DNA of 64,000 nt, from assembly GCA_029243395.1 (NCBI GenBank), contig JAQWSE010000002.1:266817-330816 (forward strand), read 5' to 3'. The stretch comes from Paracoccaceae bacterium. Lineage in GTDB: Bacteria; Pseudomonadota; Alphaproteobacteria; Rhodobacterales; Rhodobacteraceae. Below are positions 47,599 through 56,563 of this stretch, one piece after another. Position 1 is the first letter of the stretch. Each line of letters starts with the position of its first letter. The notes under the pieces were generated by a model, which was given only the letters and a program-made list of their open reading frames with translations, was not told where the DNA came from and did no database searches. The position numbers and the translations under genes were made by a program.

Positions 47599-48858
47599 AT
47601 GAGTTTGGCGCAAAAAATATTATCAAGGGCAGCTGACCACAAATATGTCAATGTGGGAGATATAATAGTCGCAAAAGTAGACTTAGCTATGATACACGAC
47701 TCCGGAGGACCTCGGAGGGTCGCTCCAATATTAAAGGAGCTCAAAAGTAAAATATTCGACCCTTCAAAAGTAGTGCTAATCTCTGACCATTTTGTCTCCA
47801 GCGGAACTTCTGAAGGCAATGATATCTTAAAATTTACAAGAAAATGGGCAAAACATGAAAAAGTTCCATTCTATGATGGAGAGGGTATTTGTCATGTTGT
47901 TTTACCCGAGAGAGGACATCTCAATCCTGGAATGCTAGTAGTGGGTGGTGACAGTCATTCGCCCACAGGAGGAGCTTTTGGAACCTATATGTTTGGTATT
48001 GGGGCAACAGAAATGGCTGGCGTTCTTGCCACCGGGGAAATTTGGATAAAGGTTCCCGAGACCATCTTTTTGAATTGGTCTGGCCAATTAAAACCTGCTG
48101 TGATGGCCAAAGATATGATGTTGTTTTTGTGCAGAAAACTCGGTATGGACGGTGGACGATATCAAGCGATTGAATTTTCTGGTGATGCAATTGAACAATT
48201 AACAATGCAAGAAAGAATGACCTTGTCCAATATGACGGCTGAACTTGGTGCACAAGTTGGTCTTATAGCGCCTGACAAAAAAACCGAGGATTACCTGCAA
48301 TCGCTGGGCAACGACCCAGGTAATTGGCAAACACTCTTTACCGAAATAAAAGCAGATGGTATCGAACATCATGATTTTGATGCATCAGGACTTGAGCCAC
48401 AGGTGGCAGCGCCACACTCTCCATCAAATTCCAGCTCAATTGGTGACATAGAGAAAGTTAACTGTGACGTTGCCTACATAGGAGCGTGTACCGGCGCGAA
48501 ATACACTGATCTAAAAGCCGCTGCAACGATATTAAAAGATAGGACTGTTGTATCTACAACTAAACTCAGGGTTGCACCAGCATCCCTTAGAGATCAAAAT
48601 AAAGCCAATGCTAATGGAATAATGAAAATTTTAGAAGATGCTGGAGCTACATTTCTACCTAATGCATGTGGGATTTGTGCAGGGTATGGAACCGATAGAT
48701 TGGCTTCAGGAATTACCTGCATTTCCTCCACTGCCAGGAATTTCAGAGGTAGAATGGGAGCTGACTCTTCAGAGGTATGGTTAGGATCTCCAATGACAGT
48801 GGCTGCATCAGCAATAACTGGAGTGATTACTGACCCGAGGGAATTTTTAAAAAGTTAG
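47599..48858 (+). CDS. LeuC/aconitase-family hydro-lyase, large subunit
   Basis: This Fe-S hydro-lyase large subunit has 419 residues. The three cluster cysteines are C297 (GACTGAKYT), C357 and C360 (ACGICAG). GGDSHSPTGGAFGTYMFGIGATEMAGVLATGEIW and STARNFRGRMG are typical. The start is the ATG at 47599, where family homology begins. It is the first gene of a seven-gene catabolic operon, so it is more likely a maleate, citraconate or dimethylmaleate-type hydratase than the isopropylmalate isomerase. The family also includes homoaconitase; the substrate is not readable from sequence. Confidence 0.88.
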   Translation: MSLAQKILSRAADHKYVNVGDIIVAKVDLAMIHDSGGPRRVAPILKELKSKIFDPSKVVLISDHFVSSGTSEGNDILKFTRKWAKHEKVPFYDGEGICHVVLPERGHLNPGMLVVGGDSHSPTGGAFGTYMFGIGATEMAGVLATGEIWIKVPETIFLNWSGQLKPAVMAKDMMLFLCRKLGMDGGRYQAIEFSGDAIEQLTMQERMTLSNMTAELGAQVGLIAPDKKTEDYLQSLGNDPGNWQTLFTEIKADGIEHHDFDASGLEPQVAAPHSPSNSSSIGDIEKVNCDVAYIGACTGAKYTDLKAAATILKDRTVVSTTKLRVAPASLRDQNKANANGIMKILEDAGATFLPNACGICAGYGTDRLASGITCISSTARNFRGRMGADSSEVWLGSPMTVAASAITGVITDPREFLKS

Positions 48859-48869
48859 GTAAAACAAAA

Positions 48870-49358
48870 ATGGCTACTAAAGCTTTTGTCTTAGGAAATA
48901 ATATTGATACCGACCAATTAGCTCCAGGTCGCTATATGGCAGCAGGAATAGAGAAGTTAGCAGTCCATTGCTTGGAAGCAACTTATCCTAGGTTCTCTCA
49001 TTTATCATCACCTGGTGATGTGATTATTGCCGGTGATAATTTTGGAGCAGGATCTTCGCGAGAGCAAGCCGTAGAAGCTTTGAAATTTTTAAAAATATCG
49101 ACAGTAATAGCCAGATCCTTTGCTGGTATTTTTTATCGAAATGCAATTAATCTTGGCTTGCCAGCAATAGTTTGCAAAGACGTTTCCGGTATCCAGGATG
49201 GTGATTTTGTTAAACTGCGCATTCCAAAGAACAAATTAGATGTGCCAAGTAGGAATCTTTCTTTAGATTTAGAACCCATACCACCAAATTTGGCTGAAAT
49301 TTTGAATAGTGGAGGGTTAATTCCACACTTAAAAAACCGTCTTAACCCAAATAATTGA
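48870..49358 (+). CDS. LeuD/aconitase-family hydro-lyase, small subunit
   Basis: This is the swivelling small subunit (162 residues) that completes the active site of the large subunit encoded 12 bases upstream. GNNIDTDQLAPGRYM replaces the usual GDNIDTDQIIPARY. DNFGAGSSREQAVEALKFLKISTVIARSFAGIFYRNAINLGLP contains the conserved GxGSSRE loop. The altered DTDQLAPGRYM segment borders the substrate pocket in relatives, consistent with a non-LeuD substrate. Its stop overlaps a possible TTG start of the next gene. Confidence 0.9.
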   Translation: MATKAFVLGNNIDTDQLAPGRYMAAGIEKLAVHCLEATYPRFSHLSSPGDVIIAGDNFGAGSSREQAVEALKFLKISTVIARSFAGIFYRNAINLGLPAIVCKDVSGIQDGDFVKLRIPKNKLDVPSRNLSLDLEPIPPNLAEILNSGGLIPHLKNRLNPNN

Positions 49359-49363
49359 GAGAT

Positions 49364-50230
49364 ATGAACATGACTTTAAAAAAACGTTTAGCCTCAAATA
49401 AAATCCTTTTGGCACCGGGTGTTTTTGATGGGTTATCTGCCTTAATTGCCGAAAAGTCAGGAGCAGAAGTAGTGTACCTCTCAGGAGCTTCTTTTGCCTA
49501 CACAAGATTTGGTCGTCCCGATGTTGGTCTTGTAACTATGTCTGAGGTAGCCGAAAATATCGCCCTTATCAGAGATAGAATTTCTTTACCCATAATTGTT
49601 GATGCTGATAATGGCTTTGGTAACGCTCTTAATGTTCAAAGAACAGTCCGTGTTTTTGAAAGATCTGGGGCTAACTGTTTGCAGCTAGAAGATCAATCAA
49701 TTCCTAAAAGATGCGGACATTTGCAGGGTAAAAGTGTAATTAAGAAGGCAGAAATGGTTGGAAAAATTAGGGCAGCTTGCGATGCGCGTTTGTCTAAAGA
49801 TACTTTGATAATTGCAAGAACTGACTCTATAGCTGTGGAGGGCTTTGATTCTGCAGTAGATCGATCAGATGCTTACTTAACTGCAGGCGCTGATATACTC
49901 TTTATAGAAGCCCCCCAATCGATTGCCGAAATGGAGATAATTTCAAATACCTTTAGGAACAGAGTACCCTTAATGGCAAATATGGTTGAAGGCGGGAAGA
50001 GCCCCTCATTAAATTCAGATGAATTACATAAAATGGGGTTTAGCTTAGTGATTTTTCCCGGAGGTTTAGTAAGAGCTTTGGCCAAAACCTGTGAAGATTA
50101 TTTCAGCAATCTAATAAAAGAAGGAAGCAATACGAAATTCCTACATCGAATGCATGATTTTTCTAGCCTAAATGAAATACTTGGAACCTCGAATTTGCTA
50201 AATAAGGGAAAAGAGTATGACCAAGAGTAA
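49364..50230 (+). CDS. Isocitrate lyase/PEP mutase superfamily C-C lyase
   Basis: This 288-residue TIM-barrel lyase has LAPGVFDGLSALIAEKSGAEVVYLSGAS, the metal-binding VDADNGFGN, LEDQ, and PKRCGH with the catalytic Cys characteristic of lyases rather than PEP mutases. Known relatives cleave 2-methylisocitrate, oxaloacetate or 2,3-dimethylmalate to pyruvate or similar keto acids. The order LeuC-like, LeuD-like, lyase matches the hydratase-then-lyase logic of 2,3-dimethylmalate catabolism in nicotinate fermenters. The start is the ATG at 49364; a TTG at 49355 overlapping the upstream stop is the alternative. Confidence 0.88.
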   Translation: MNMTLKKRLASNKILLAPGVFDGLSALIAEKSGAEVVYLSGASFAYTRFGRPDVGLVTMSEVAENIALIRDRISLPIIVDADNGFGNALNVQRTVRVFERSGANCLQLEDQSIPKRCGHLQGKSVIKKAEMVGKIRAACDARLSKDTLIIARTDSIAVEGFDSAVDRSDAYLTAGADILFIEAPQSIAEMEIISNTFRNRVPLMANMVEGGKSPSLNSDELHKMGFSLVIFPGGLVRALAKTCEDYFSNLIKEGSNTKFLHRMHDFSSLNEILGTSNLLNKGKEYDQE

Positions 50231-51986
50231 GGTAAAAATTGATCCAGTGACCTTAGCCGTTCTAAAAGGCAGGTTTGAACAAATAGCGGATGAAATGGAT
50301 GTAACATTATTTAGATCAGCTTTTAATCCAATAATTGCAGAGGCACATGACGCATCTCATGGACTTTATGATGCTAATTCTGGAGATACCTTGGTCCAAG
50401 GAAGTTCGGGGCTACCAATTTTTGTTGGTGTTATGTCATTTGCTGTTAAAGCAGTGATTAAGAAACTGGAAGCCTTAAATCAAAAACCTCAGGAAGGGGA
50501 TGTTTGGATATTTAATGATCCTTACGATGGAGGAACCCATCTTTCGGATTTCAGATTAGTAAAACCTATTTTTCACGATGGTAAAGTATTCTGTTATCTC
50601 GCTTCCGTTGGTCATTGGCATGATGTTGGAGGTAATGTTCCTGGAAACTACAATCCAGTTGCTACTGAATGCTTTCAGGAAGGAATTTTAATTCCCCCAG
50701 TAAAATTGTTTGAAACTGGAATTTTTAAACAGGATATAGCTGATATACTTCTAGCAAATTCAAGACTTCCAAATTCGCTTTATGGTGATTTAAACGGACA
50801 GATTAATGCTCTAGATTTAGGAGAAAATCGATTACATTCGCTTTTGAATGAATATGGATACAGCTTGAGTTTGAATGCTCTTGATGCACTAAAACAGAGA
50901 GCAGAAACAATGATGAGAAATCAAATTTCGAATTTACCAAATGGGAAATACTCAGCAGAAGATTGGCTAGATAATGACGGTATTTCAGATGTTCCTTTAA
51001 AGATTGCATTAGACCTTACTATTGATAACGATCAAATGGTTTTAGACTTTGGTCGTTCATCGAAGGCTTGTTCTGGTCCAGTTAATATTTCGTATTCTAC
51101 AACCGTCGCAGCTTGCTATGTTGCGTTAAAACATCTCTTTGAAGATGTTCCTGCTAATGCTGGAGTTCTTACGCCAATAGTCTTTAAAATTGAGAAAGAT
51201 AGTATCTTAAGTGTGAAAGCGCCAAAGCCTGTTGGAGGATATACTGAAACAATTCTACGCCTTATTGATGTTATTTTTTTAGCAATGGCTGAAATTTCTC
51301 CATTAAAATCAATGGCTTGTGCTTATGGGACTATAAATGCACTATCTTTGTCTGGATATCGATCAGACGGTTCAAGATGGGTAATGTTTTCATTTTTTGG
51401 CGGAGGGCATGGGGCTTACCATGGAGGCGATGGATTAAATCACGGTAATGCACCAATCTCCACAGCTACGATACCTCCTTTGGAAATACTCGAAGCCGCC
51501 TACCCTGTAAAATTTGTACGATGGGCATTAAGGCCAGATTCAGGAGGGGCAGGTGAATTCAGAGGAGGACTTGGTGCAATTTATGAAATCGAGTTACTTG
51601 AGAAAAATGCTACAGTTTCCCTTTTTGGCGAAAGGGGAAAATTCCCACCTCGTGGTATTTCAGGAGGATTTTCTGCACTGAAAAATGCCTTTACTTATCA
51701 GGAACAAGATGGCTATACCGATTTACCCCTTATTTCGAAAGGTGTTGGTGTAAAATTGAAATATGGTGAAAGAGTCCGGCTTCAGACACCAGGTGGAGGA
51801 GGATTCGGAAGCCCCTTTAAAAGGCCGTTAGACCAAGTTTTTAGTGATTTGGAGAAGGGTTATATAAGCATTCAGACAGCGATAAATGTTTACAGGGTGA
51901 GAATGGACAAGGATGGTAACATTGATAGAAAAAAAACAATAAAATTACGGTTGGAGTTGGAGAAAACTTTAAATGAAAAAAGCTGA
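50217..51986 (+). CDS. Hydantoinase B/oxoprolinase family protein
   Basis: This 589-residue subunit belongs to the HyuB family of ATP-dependent cyclic-amide hydrolases and related carboxylases. The conserved DVWIFNDPYDGGTHLSDFRL, SVGHWHDVGGNVPGNYNP and the C-terminal GGGGFGSPFKRP are clear. It pairs with the HyuA-type subunit encoded next. The ATG overlaps the lyase gene by 14 bases. The family includes N-methylhydantoinase, 5-oxoprolinase and caprolactamase, as well as acetone/acetophenone carboxylases; the third subunit typical of the carboxylases is absent here, favouring a ring-opening hydrolase. Confidence 0.9.
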   Translation: MTKSKVKIDPVTLAVLKGRFEQIADEMDVTLFRSAFNPIIAEAHDASHGLYDANSGDTLVQGSSGLPIFVGVMSFAVKAVIKKLEALNQKPQEGDVWIFNDPYDGGTHLSDFRLVKPIFHDGKVFCYLASVGHWHDVGGNVPGNYNPVATECFQEGILIPPVKLFETGIFKQDIADILLANSRLPNSLYGDLNGQINALDLGENRLHSLLNEYGYSLSLNALDALKQRAETMMRNQISNLPNGKYSAEDWLDNDGISDVPLKIALDLTIDNDQMVLDFGRSSKACSGPVNISYSTTVAACYVALKHLFEDVPANAGVLTPIVFKIEKDSILSVKAPKPVGGYTETILRLIDVIFLAMAEISPLKSMACAYGTINALSLSGYRSDGSRWVMFSFFGGGHGAYHGGDGLNHGNAPISTATIPPLEILEAAYPVKFVRWALRPDSGGAGEFRGGLGAIYEIELLEKNATVSLFGERGKFPPRGISGGFSALKNAFTYQEQDGYTDLPLISKGVGVKLKYGERVRLQTPGGGGFGSPFKRPLDQVFSDLEKGYISIQTAINVYRVRMDKDGNIDRKKTIKLRLELEKTLNEKS

Positions 51987-54030
51987 TTTATTGGTTGGGG
52001 TTGATGTTGGAGGAACTTTTACAGATGTGTTCGTTTTTGACACAGTTAAGGGAAAATTTTTTACTACCAAAGTTCCATCTACTGTAAAAGATCAATCACT
52101 TGGTTTTATTGAAGGGGTGGAAAAAATAGTTCCCGACTTTTCTGTAATTCTGAATATTGTCCATGGCTCAACCGTGGGAACTAATGCTTTGCTAGAAAAA
52201 AGGGGCGCAAAAACTGGAATAATAACTACGTTGGGTTTTGCTGATATATTAGAAATGCGACGCCGAGACAGGCCTAAGACTTGGGGACTTAAAGGTGATT
52301 TTAAGCCTGTCGTAGAGAGAAAATATAGACTAGAGGTCCCTGAGAGGGGTCTGGCTAATGGTAAAATTTTAGAAAAAGTGTGCCTTGAAAAACTTCAAGA
52401 CCAAGTTAAAAAATTGTTAGCCTCAGGTAGAGACTCTATATGCTTATTTTTTGTGAATTCGTACGCAAATAATAGAAATGAAAAACTTGCAGCAAAAAAA
52501 ATCAGAGAACTCTGGCCCAACAGCTTTGTCTCAGTCTCTACAGAAATTTTACCTGAAATGCGTGAGTTTGAGAGGCTTTCTACAACGGTGTTAAACGCCT
52601 ATTTGCAACCAGTTGTATCTTCTTATCTTGACCAATTGAAAAGTAGACTAAGTCTTAAAGGCTTTGATAAAGAGATCTTAATTGTTCAATCAAATGGTGG
52701 AACTATGTCCCTTGATATAGCTAAAAAATATCCAATAAGGACAACGCTGTCTGGTCCTGCTGCGGGAGTAATGGCTGGAAGATCTATTGGTATTGCATCA
52801 GGTTTTACAAATATTATTACTTGCGACATGGGGGGCACATCCTTTGATGTATCCTTGATAAACAACGGTAAGGTTTCATTAGCATCTCAAACTTCAATTG
52901 ACTTTGGAATGGTCGTTCGGACGCCCATGATTGAAGTTACTACCATAGGGGCTGGAGGCGGTTCTATTGCGTCTCTGGATAATAGCGGATTGCTTAAAGT
53001 AGGCCCAGAGTCTGCTGGCTCAGATCCTGGCCCCGTTTGTTATGGGCTCGGTAATACTAGACCAACGGTTACAGACGCTAACCTCGTACTCGGTTTAATA
53101 AGTTGCGAAAGGCCAATTGGTGGTAAATTAGATAGTTTAGATATTGAAAAGTCAAAAATTGCTATAAAGGAACATATTTCTGACAAACTAAAAATCTCAG
53201 TTGAAGATGGAGCAGAGGCTATTTTAAAGGTGGCAAATGCTAAAATGGCTGGGGCAATTAGGCTCGTTTCAATTGAAAAAGGAAATGACCCAAACAAATT
53301 CTCTGCCATGCCTTTCGGTGGTGGGGGTGCGCTTCATACCGGAGCTCTGATTAAAGAAGTTGGTTTAAGATCTGCCATTATTCCAAGATTTCCCGGAGTA
53401 ACTTCTGCTTTGGGCTGTGTGGTTGCTGATTTACTTTACGATCGTGTGCAAACTGTGAATAAATTATTAACTGACCTTGATTCAAGGTCTTTAAGGCAAG
53501 AGATTAGAACTGCAAGCCTTGAATTAGAAACTTATATAACTTCATCTAATACTGATATACTGAAGCTAGAACATTTTTATGAATTTGACATGCTCTATGC
53601 TGGGCAAACCCATACTGTCGTTGTTCCCATTGATATGAATGACGCATCTCTGGATGAAAATGAGATACAAAAATCATTTGACAAGGCATATTTAGACACA
53701 TACGGACGGCTTTTAGAAAATATACCAGTAAAAGTTGTCAATTTTAGAGTCATTGTAGTTGGGCGTCGGCCCTCTTTTGATATGAGCTTATTTGCTCCTA
53801 AAGATGGGAAAACTGCATCTGAATGTATTTTGGAAAAGAGAGAAATTTATGCTAATGGGAAAACCTGGCTAGTTAAGGTTTATGATAGATTAGCTTTGGA
53901 GGTCGGTGAAAAAATTATAGGTCCCGCTATACTTGAACAATCGGATACTACCATATTCCTGAATCCAGGTTTGAAGGCAATAATAGACCAATATGGAAAC
54001 CTTATTATTAATGATATTATTGAAAGCTGA
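51973..54030 (+). CDS. Hydantoinase A/oxoprolinase family protein
   Basis: This 685-residue ATP-binding partner of the preceding HyuB-like protein has an actin/ASKHA-like fold. VGVDVGGTFTDVFVFD opens the protein; VHGSTVGTNALLEKRG, TLSGPAAGVMAGR, CDMGGTSFDVSLI and GAGGGSIASLDNSGLLKVGPESAGS follow in the standard order. ATP-dependent hydrolysis of a cyclic amide or imide, or ATP-dependent activation of a ketone, is expected. The gene overlaps hyuB by 14 bases, so the subunits are coupled. Confidence 0.92.
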   Translation: MKKADLLVGVDVGGTFTDVFVFDTVKGKFFTTKVPSTVKDQSLGFIEGVEKIVPDFSVILNIVHGSTVGTNALLEKRGAKTGIITTLGFADILEMRRRDRPKTWGLKGDFKPVVERKYRLEVPERGLANGKILEKVCLEKLQDQVKKLLASGRDSICLFFVNSYANNRNEKLAAKKIRELWPNSFVSVSTEILPEMREFERLSTTVLNAYLQPVVSSYLDQLKSRLSLKGFDKEILIVQSNGGTMSLDIAKKYPIRTTLSGPAAGVMAGRSIGIASGFTNIITCDMGGTSFDVSLINNGKVSLASQTSIDFGMVVRTPMIEVTTIGAGGGSIASLDNSGLLKVGPESAGSDPGPVCYGLGNTRPTVTDANLVLGLISCERPIGGKLDSLDIEKSKIAIKEHISDKLKISVEDGAEAILKVANAKMAGAIRLVSIEKGNDPNKFSAMPFGGGGALHTGALIKEVGLRSAIIPRFPGVTSALGCVVADLLYDRVQTVNKLLTDLDSRSLRQEIRTASLELETYITSSNTDILKLEHFYEFDMLYAGQTHTVVVPIDMNDASLDENEIQKSFDKAYLDTYGRLLENIPVKVVNFRVIVVGRRPSFDMSLFAPKDGKTASECILEKREIYANGKTWLVKVYDRLALEVGEKIIGPAILEQSDTTIFLNPGLKAIIDQYGNLIINDIIES

Positions 54031-54048
54031 AAGCTTGGAGGTCCAATT

Positions 54049-54651
54049 ATGATAAATATTAACTCAGTCGGTTTATTGATAGTAGATCTACAAAATGACT
54101 TTCTTCATTCGCAAGGAGCTTATGGCCGTGCCGGATTAAAAAACTCAGATATTGGCGCTTTACCTAGTCGAATCGCCCCAATTGCAAAAAAACTAAAAAT
54201 GAGGGGCGGTTGGGTTGTGTCAACTCAATTTACCCTTATTCCCGGCAAGGAAAACAATCCTTTTATTTCTGATCATCTGATTAAGCTACGGCCTTTTTTA
54301 TCTAAAGGTGATTTTTTGCCAGGAGCTTGGGGGCATGATCTTGTCGACGAACTAAAACCTGCAGATCTGACTATTGAGAAGGTTGCCTACTCAGCATTCT
54401 ATATGACTAGATTAGAGTGGGTCTTAAAAAAAGCAGAGATAGAGCACCTGTTCGTGTGTGGCATAGTCACAAATGGGGGAGTAGCATCTACAGTCAGAGA
54501 TGCGCATGTAAGAGATTTTAAAGTGACGGTGCTTTCAGATGGGTGTGCAGCGTTTTCACCTAGCGTCCACCAACAATCGATATCCGATTTGTCAACAATC
54601 GCAAATGTCAAAAAATGTATTGAGGCACTTGAGATAATAGAAAATAGGTAA
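54049..54651 (+). CDS. Isochorismatase-fold hydrolase lacking the catalytic Cys
   Basis: This 200-residue protein has the isochorismatase (cysteine hydrolase) fold with Asp13 (IVDLQNDF) and Lys111 (IEKVAYSAF). The nucleophile position in the usual TNVCV motif is Gly144 (TNGGVASTVRDA). Amidohydrolases of this fold (N-carbamoylsarcosine amidase, maleamate amidase, nicotinamidase) need that Cys; true isochorismatases such as EntB/PhzD have Gly and cleave a vinyl ether instead. Its substrate is therefore unusual for a catabolic cluster. It starts 18 bases after the HyuA-like gene. Confidence 0.85.
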   Translation: MININSVGLLIVDLQNDFLHSQGAYGRAGLKNSDIGALPSRIAPIAKKLKMRGGWVVSTQFTLIPGKENNPFISDHLIKLRPFLSKGDFLPGAWGHDLVDELKPADLTIEKVAYSAFYMTRLEWVLKKAEIEHLFVCGIVTNGGVASTVRDAHVRDFKVTVLSDGCAAFSPSVHQQSISDLSTIANVKKCIEALEIIENR

Positions 54652-54677
54652 TTCCTCAAGATTTGGAGTAAAAGTTA

Positions 54678-55475
54678 ATGCTTGAATATGCCTATAATGG
54701 TCTCTTAGGACTTTTAACCCCTCAGGCTAATACGACAGCAGAGGCAGAGCTTTCAATTTTATTACCGCCTGGTATGGGACTTTTGACTTCCCGACTAATA
54801 AGCACCAAATCATCAATGAATGATAGACTAATAGAATATATTGACCAGATTGACAAAAATTGTGAAAATTTTGCTAACGCACCTATTAAAGCTTTAATTT
54901 TTGCTTGCACAGGTGCATCTTATTTTCTCGAAAAAAATAACGAAAAGATTTACTTTGAAAAAATATCAAAGAAACGTTCTTACCCAATTATTTCTGCAAC
55001 AACGGCCATATCGGATGCTTTGGCTGTATTATCTGTAAAAAGAATTGGAATTGTTTCCCCTTACGCAGATGATTTACACGAAAAAGCAATGTCCTATTGG
55101 AGAGCCAATGATTTCGAGATCATATCTATCGAACGTCTTGAACAGTCAAGAAATCAGTTTCATCCAATTTATTCCCTCGAGTCAATATTTTCAGAAACTT
55201 ACTTTAGGAATTTTGATGAAGCCAAAGTTGAAACTGTTGTTATTTTGGGAACTGGCCTACCAACTTTACGCACATTATTGAAATTAGGAAGGAGAAGGAT
55301 TTTAATTTCAGCAAATTTGTGTCTAATGTGGAGAGCATCGCTAATAGTAAAAAATGAAGCCCCCTCCTTAAACAATTTAAGAAAATGGATTTCTGGTGAG
55401 CCTTGGACAGATAGTTTTTTTCAAAAAACAGGTTACTCTAAAGATTTAAAAAAAGTAAACACAACAAAAATCTAA
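54678..55475 (+). CDS. Asp/Glu racemase superfamily protein (maleate isomerase/arylmalonate decarboxylase-like)
   Basis: This 265-residue protein has the opening of the maleate isomerase/arylmalonate decarboxylase group (GLLTPQANTTAEAE). The first catalytic Cys is present (C77 in FACTGASYF). Where isomerases and racemases carry the second Cys, the sequence reads LGTGLPTLRTL (191-193), so only one Cys is available. A one-base isomerase or decarboxylase mechanism is possible. As the last gene of the operon it may handle a maleate- or malonate-type intermediate. Confidence 0.75.
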   Translation: MLEYAYNGLLGLLTPQANTTAEAELSILLPPGMGLLTSRLISTKSSMNDRLIEYIDQIDKNCENFANAPIKALIFACTGASYFLEKNNEKIYFEKISKKRSYPIISATTAISDALAVLSVKRIGIVSPYADDLHEKAMSYWRANDFEIISIERLEQSRNQFHPIYSLESIFSETYFRNFDEAKVETVVILGTGLPTLRTLLKLGRRRILISANLCLMWRASLIVKNEAPSLNNLRKWISGEPWTDSFFQKTGYSKDLKKVNTTKI

Positions 55476-55500
55476 GAGTAAATGTTCTAGGCCTTTTACA

Positions 55501-56250
55501 TCACTGTGATAAATAGCCTCCATCTATTACAAGATCGGAACCAGTCATGAAGGAAGATTCTTCTGATGCTAGAAATAGTGCCGCTCCGGATATTTCACTT
55601 GGATAGGCTAGCCTTCCTAAAGGATGCTTCGGCGCCAAAACCTTACTTGCATTCTCTTCAGAACCATAAATAGTGGTTAATTTTTCGGTAATTACTGCCC
55701 CTGGAGATATACTATTAACCCTTATACCATCTTTAGCATGATCCAGTGATAGAGCACGAGTGAGCTGCAGTATGCCCCCCTTTGAACTACAATATGCAGC
55801 ACTATTTGGAATAGCTACAGACCCTAACTGAGACGCAATATTAATGATTGCTCCTTGCCTATTCTCAATCATATTTGGAAGAACCGCCTTACTAACTATA
55901 AAAGTACCAGTTAGATTTACTCTTATTACTCTTTCCCATTCTTCTAACGAAACATTGACTATTTTATCTTTTAATCCGAGTGTTGCAGCATTATTTACAA
56001 GAATGTCAATCTTTCTATAGTTGTTTAAGACTTTTTGAATAACTATTCTGACAGATGGTTCATCTTCAATTTGAGCAAAAAAAGCTCTAGCAGTCCCTCC
56101 AATCTCGTCTGCTACTTCAAGAGCACGTTGCTGATCTGAGTCTAGAATTACAACCGTTGCACCTTCGCTAGAAAATTTTTTGGCTATATCTTTACCAATT
56201 CCTTGGCCAGCTCCAGTAACTAATGCTAGTTTGTTTTCTAATATTCCCAT
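55501..56250 (-). CDS. Short-chain dehydrogenase/reductase
   Basis: This classical SDR has 249 residues: cofactor motif VTGAGQGIGKDIA, NNAA, and catalytic Ser140, Tyr153 and Lys157 (YCSSK). Asp37 after the second strand (VVILDSD) suggests NAD preference. It oxidises or reduces a secondary alcohol/ketone. It converges on the preceding operon with 25 bases between stops and is the last cargo gene before tRNA-Gln. Its substrate may belong to the same pathway, but this is inferred from position only. Confidence 0.9.
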   Translation of the reverse strand: MGILENKLALVTGAGQGIGKDIAKKFSSEGATVVILDSDQQRALEVADEIGGTARAFFAQIEDEPSVRIVIQKVLNNYRKIDILVNNAATLGLKDKIVNVSLEEWERVIRVNLTGTFIVSKAVLPNMIENRQGAIINIASQLGSVAIPNSAAYCSSKGGILQLTRALSLDHAKDGIRVNSISPGAVITEKLTTIYGSEENASKVLAPKHPLGRLAYPSEISGAALFLASEESSFMTGSDLVIDGGYLSQ

Positions 56251-56563
56251 GAAATAGTTATAATCAACTTTGTTATAAAAGTCTTAGACTTTCCATTTTT
56301 GAAAGTTTATCTCTAAAATTTACACTAAGACAAATAAGAGAGACATGACAATAAAAAAAACCTTTTATGAATATGTCTAGAGATTTCCTGGATTTAGATA
56401 ATAATGAGTTTTTATTCCTTTTGAAGTTTTTTTCTTCGCTCTGGATAGTCTTAGGGGTGATTGTTATACCTGTTATATGTGTTATATCCCCAATTCAGAT
56501 TGTTATTTGGCCCCCTTTTCAGAGAAATACATAAGTCGTAACTTTTGAAGGTCCTTGTTTATA
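56251..56563. other. Gap between the SDR gene and tRNA-Gln
   Basis: The right end of the island. Apart from a 55-codon frame (56367-56534) listed separately, nothing is recognised. The promoter of the SDR gene should be here. Confidence 0.35.
56367..56534 (+). CDS. Possible small single-span membrane protein (55 residues)
   Basis: An ATG-initiated frame encodes an acidic N-terminus (MNMSRDFLDLDNNEF) and a long hydrophobic stretch (IVLGVIVIPVICVISPIQIVIW). There is no clear ribosome binding site, and AT-rich DNA readily gives hydrophobic frames, so this may be chance. It lies between the SDR gene and tRNA-Gln, inside the island. Confidence 0.2.
   Translation: MNMSRDFLDLDNNEFLFLLKFFSSLWIVLGVIVIPVICVISPIQIVIWPPFQRNT

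Noticed and set aside
47599..49358. Calling the LeuC/LeuD-like pair the leucine biosynthetic isomerase
   Set aside because: It is in a catabolic operon on an island, distant from leuA, with altered LeuD motif residues; a different hydro-lyase substrate is more likely, though not proven.
50217..54651. Assigning HyuBA plus the isochorismatase-fold gene to the creatinine/N-methylhydantoin pathway
   Set aside because: The order is suggestive, but N-carbamoylsarcosine amidase needs the nucleophilic Cys that is Gly here, and the LeuCD-like and lyase genes have no place in that pathway.
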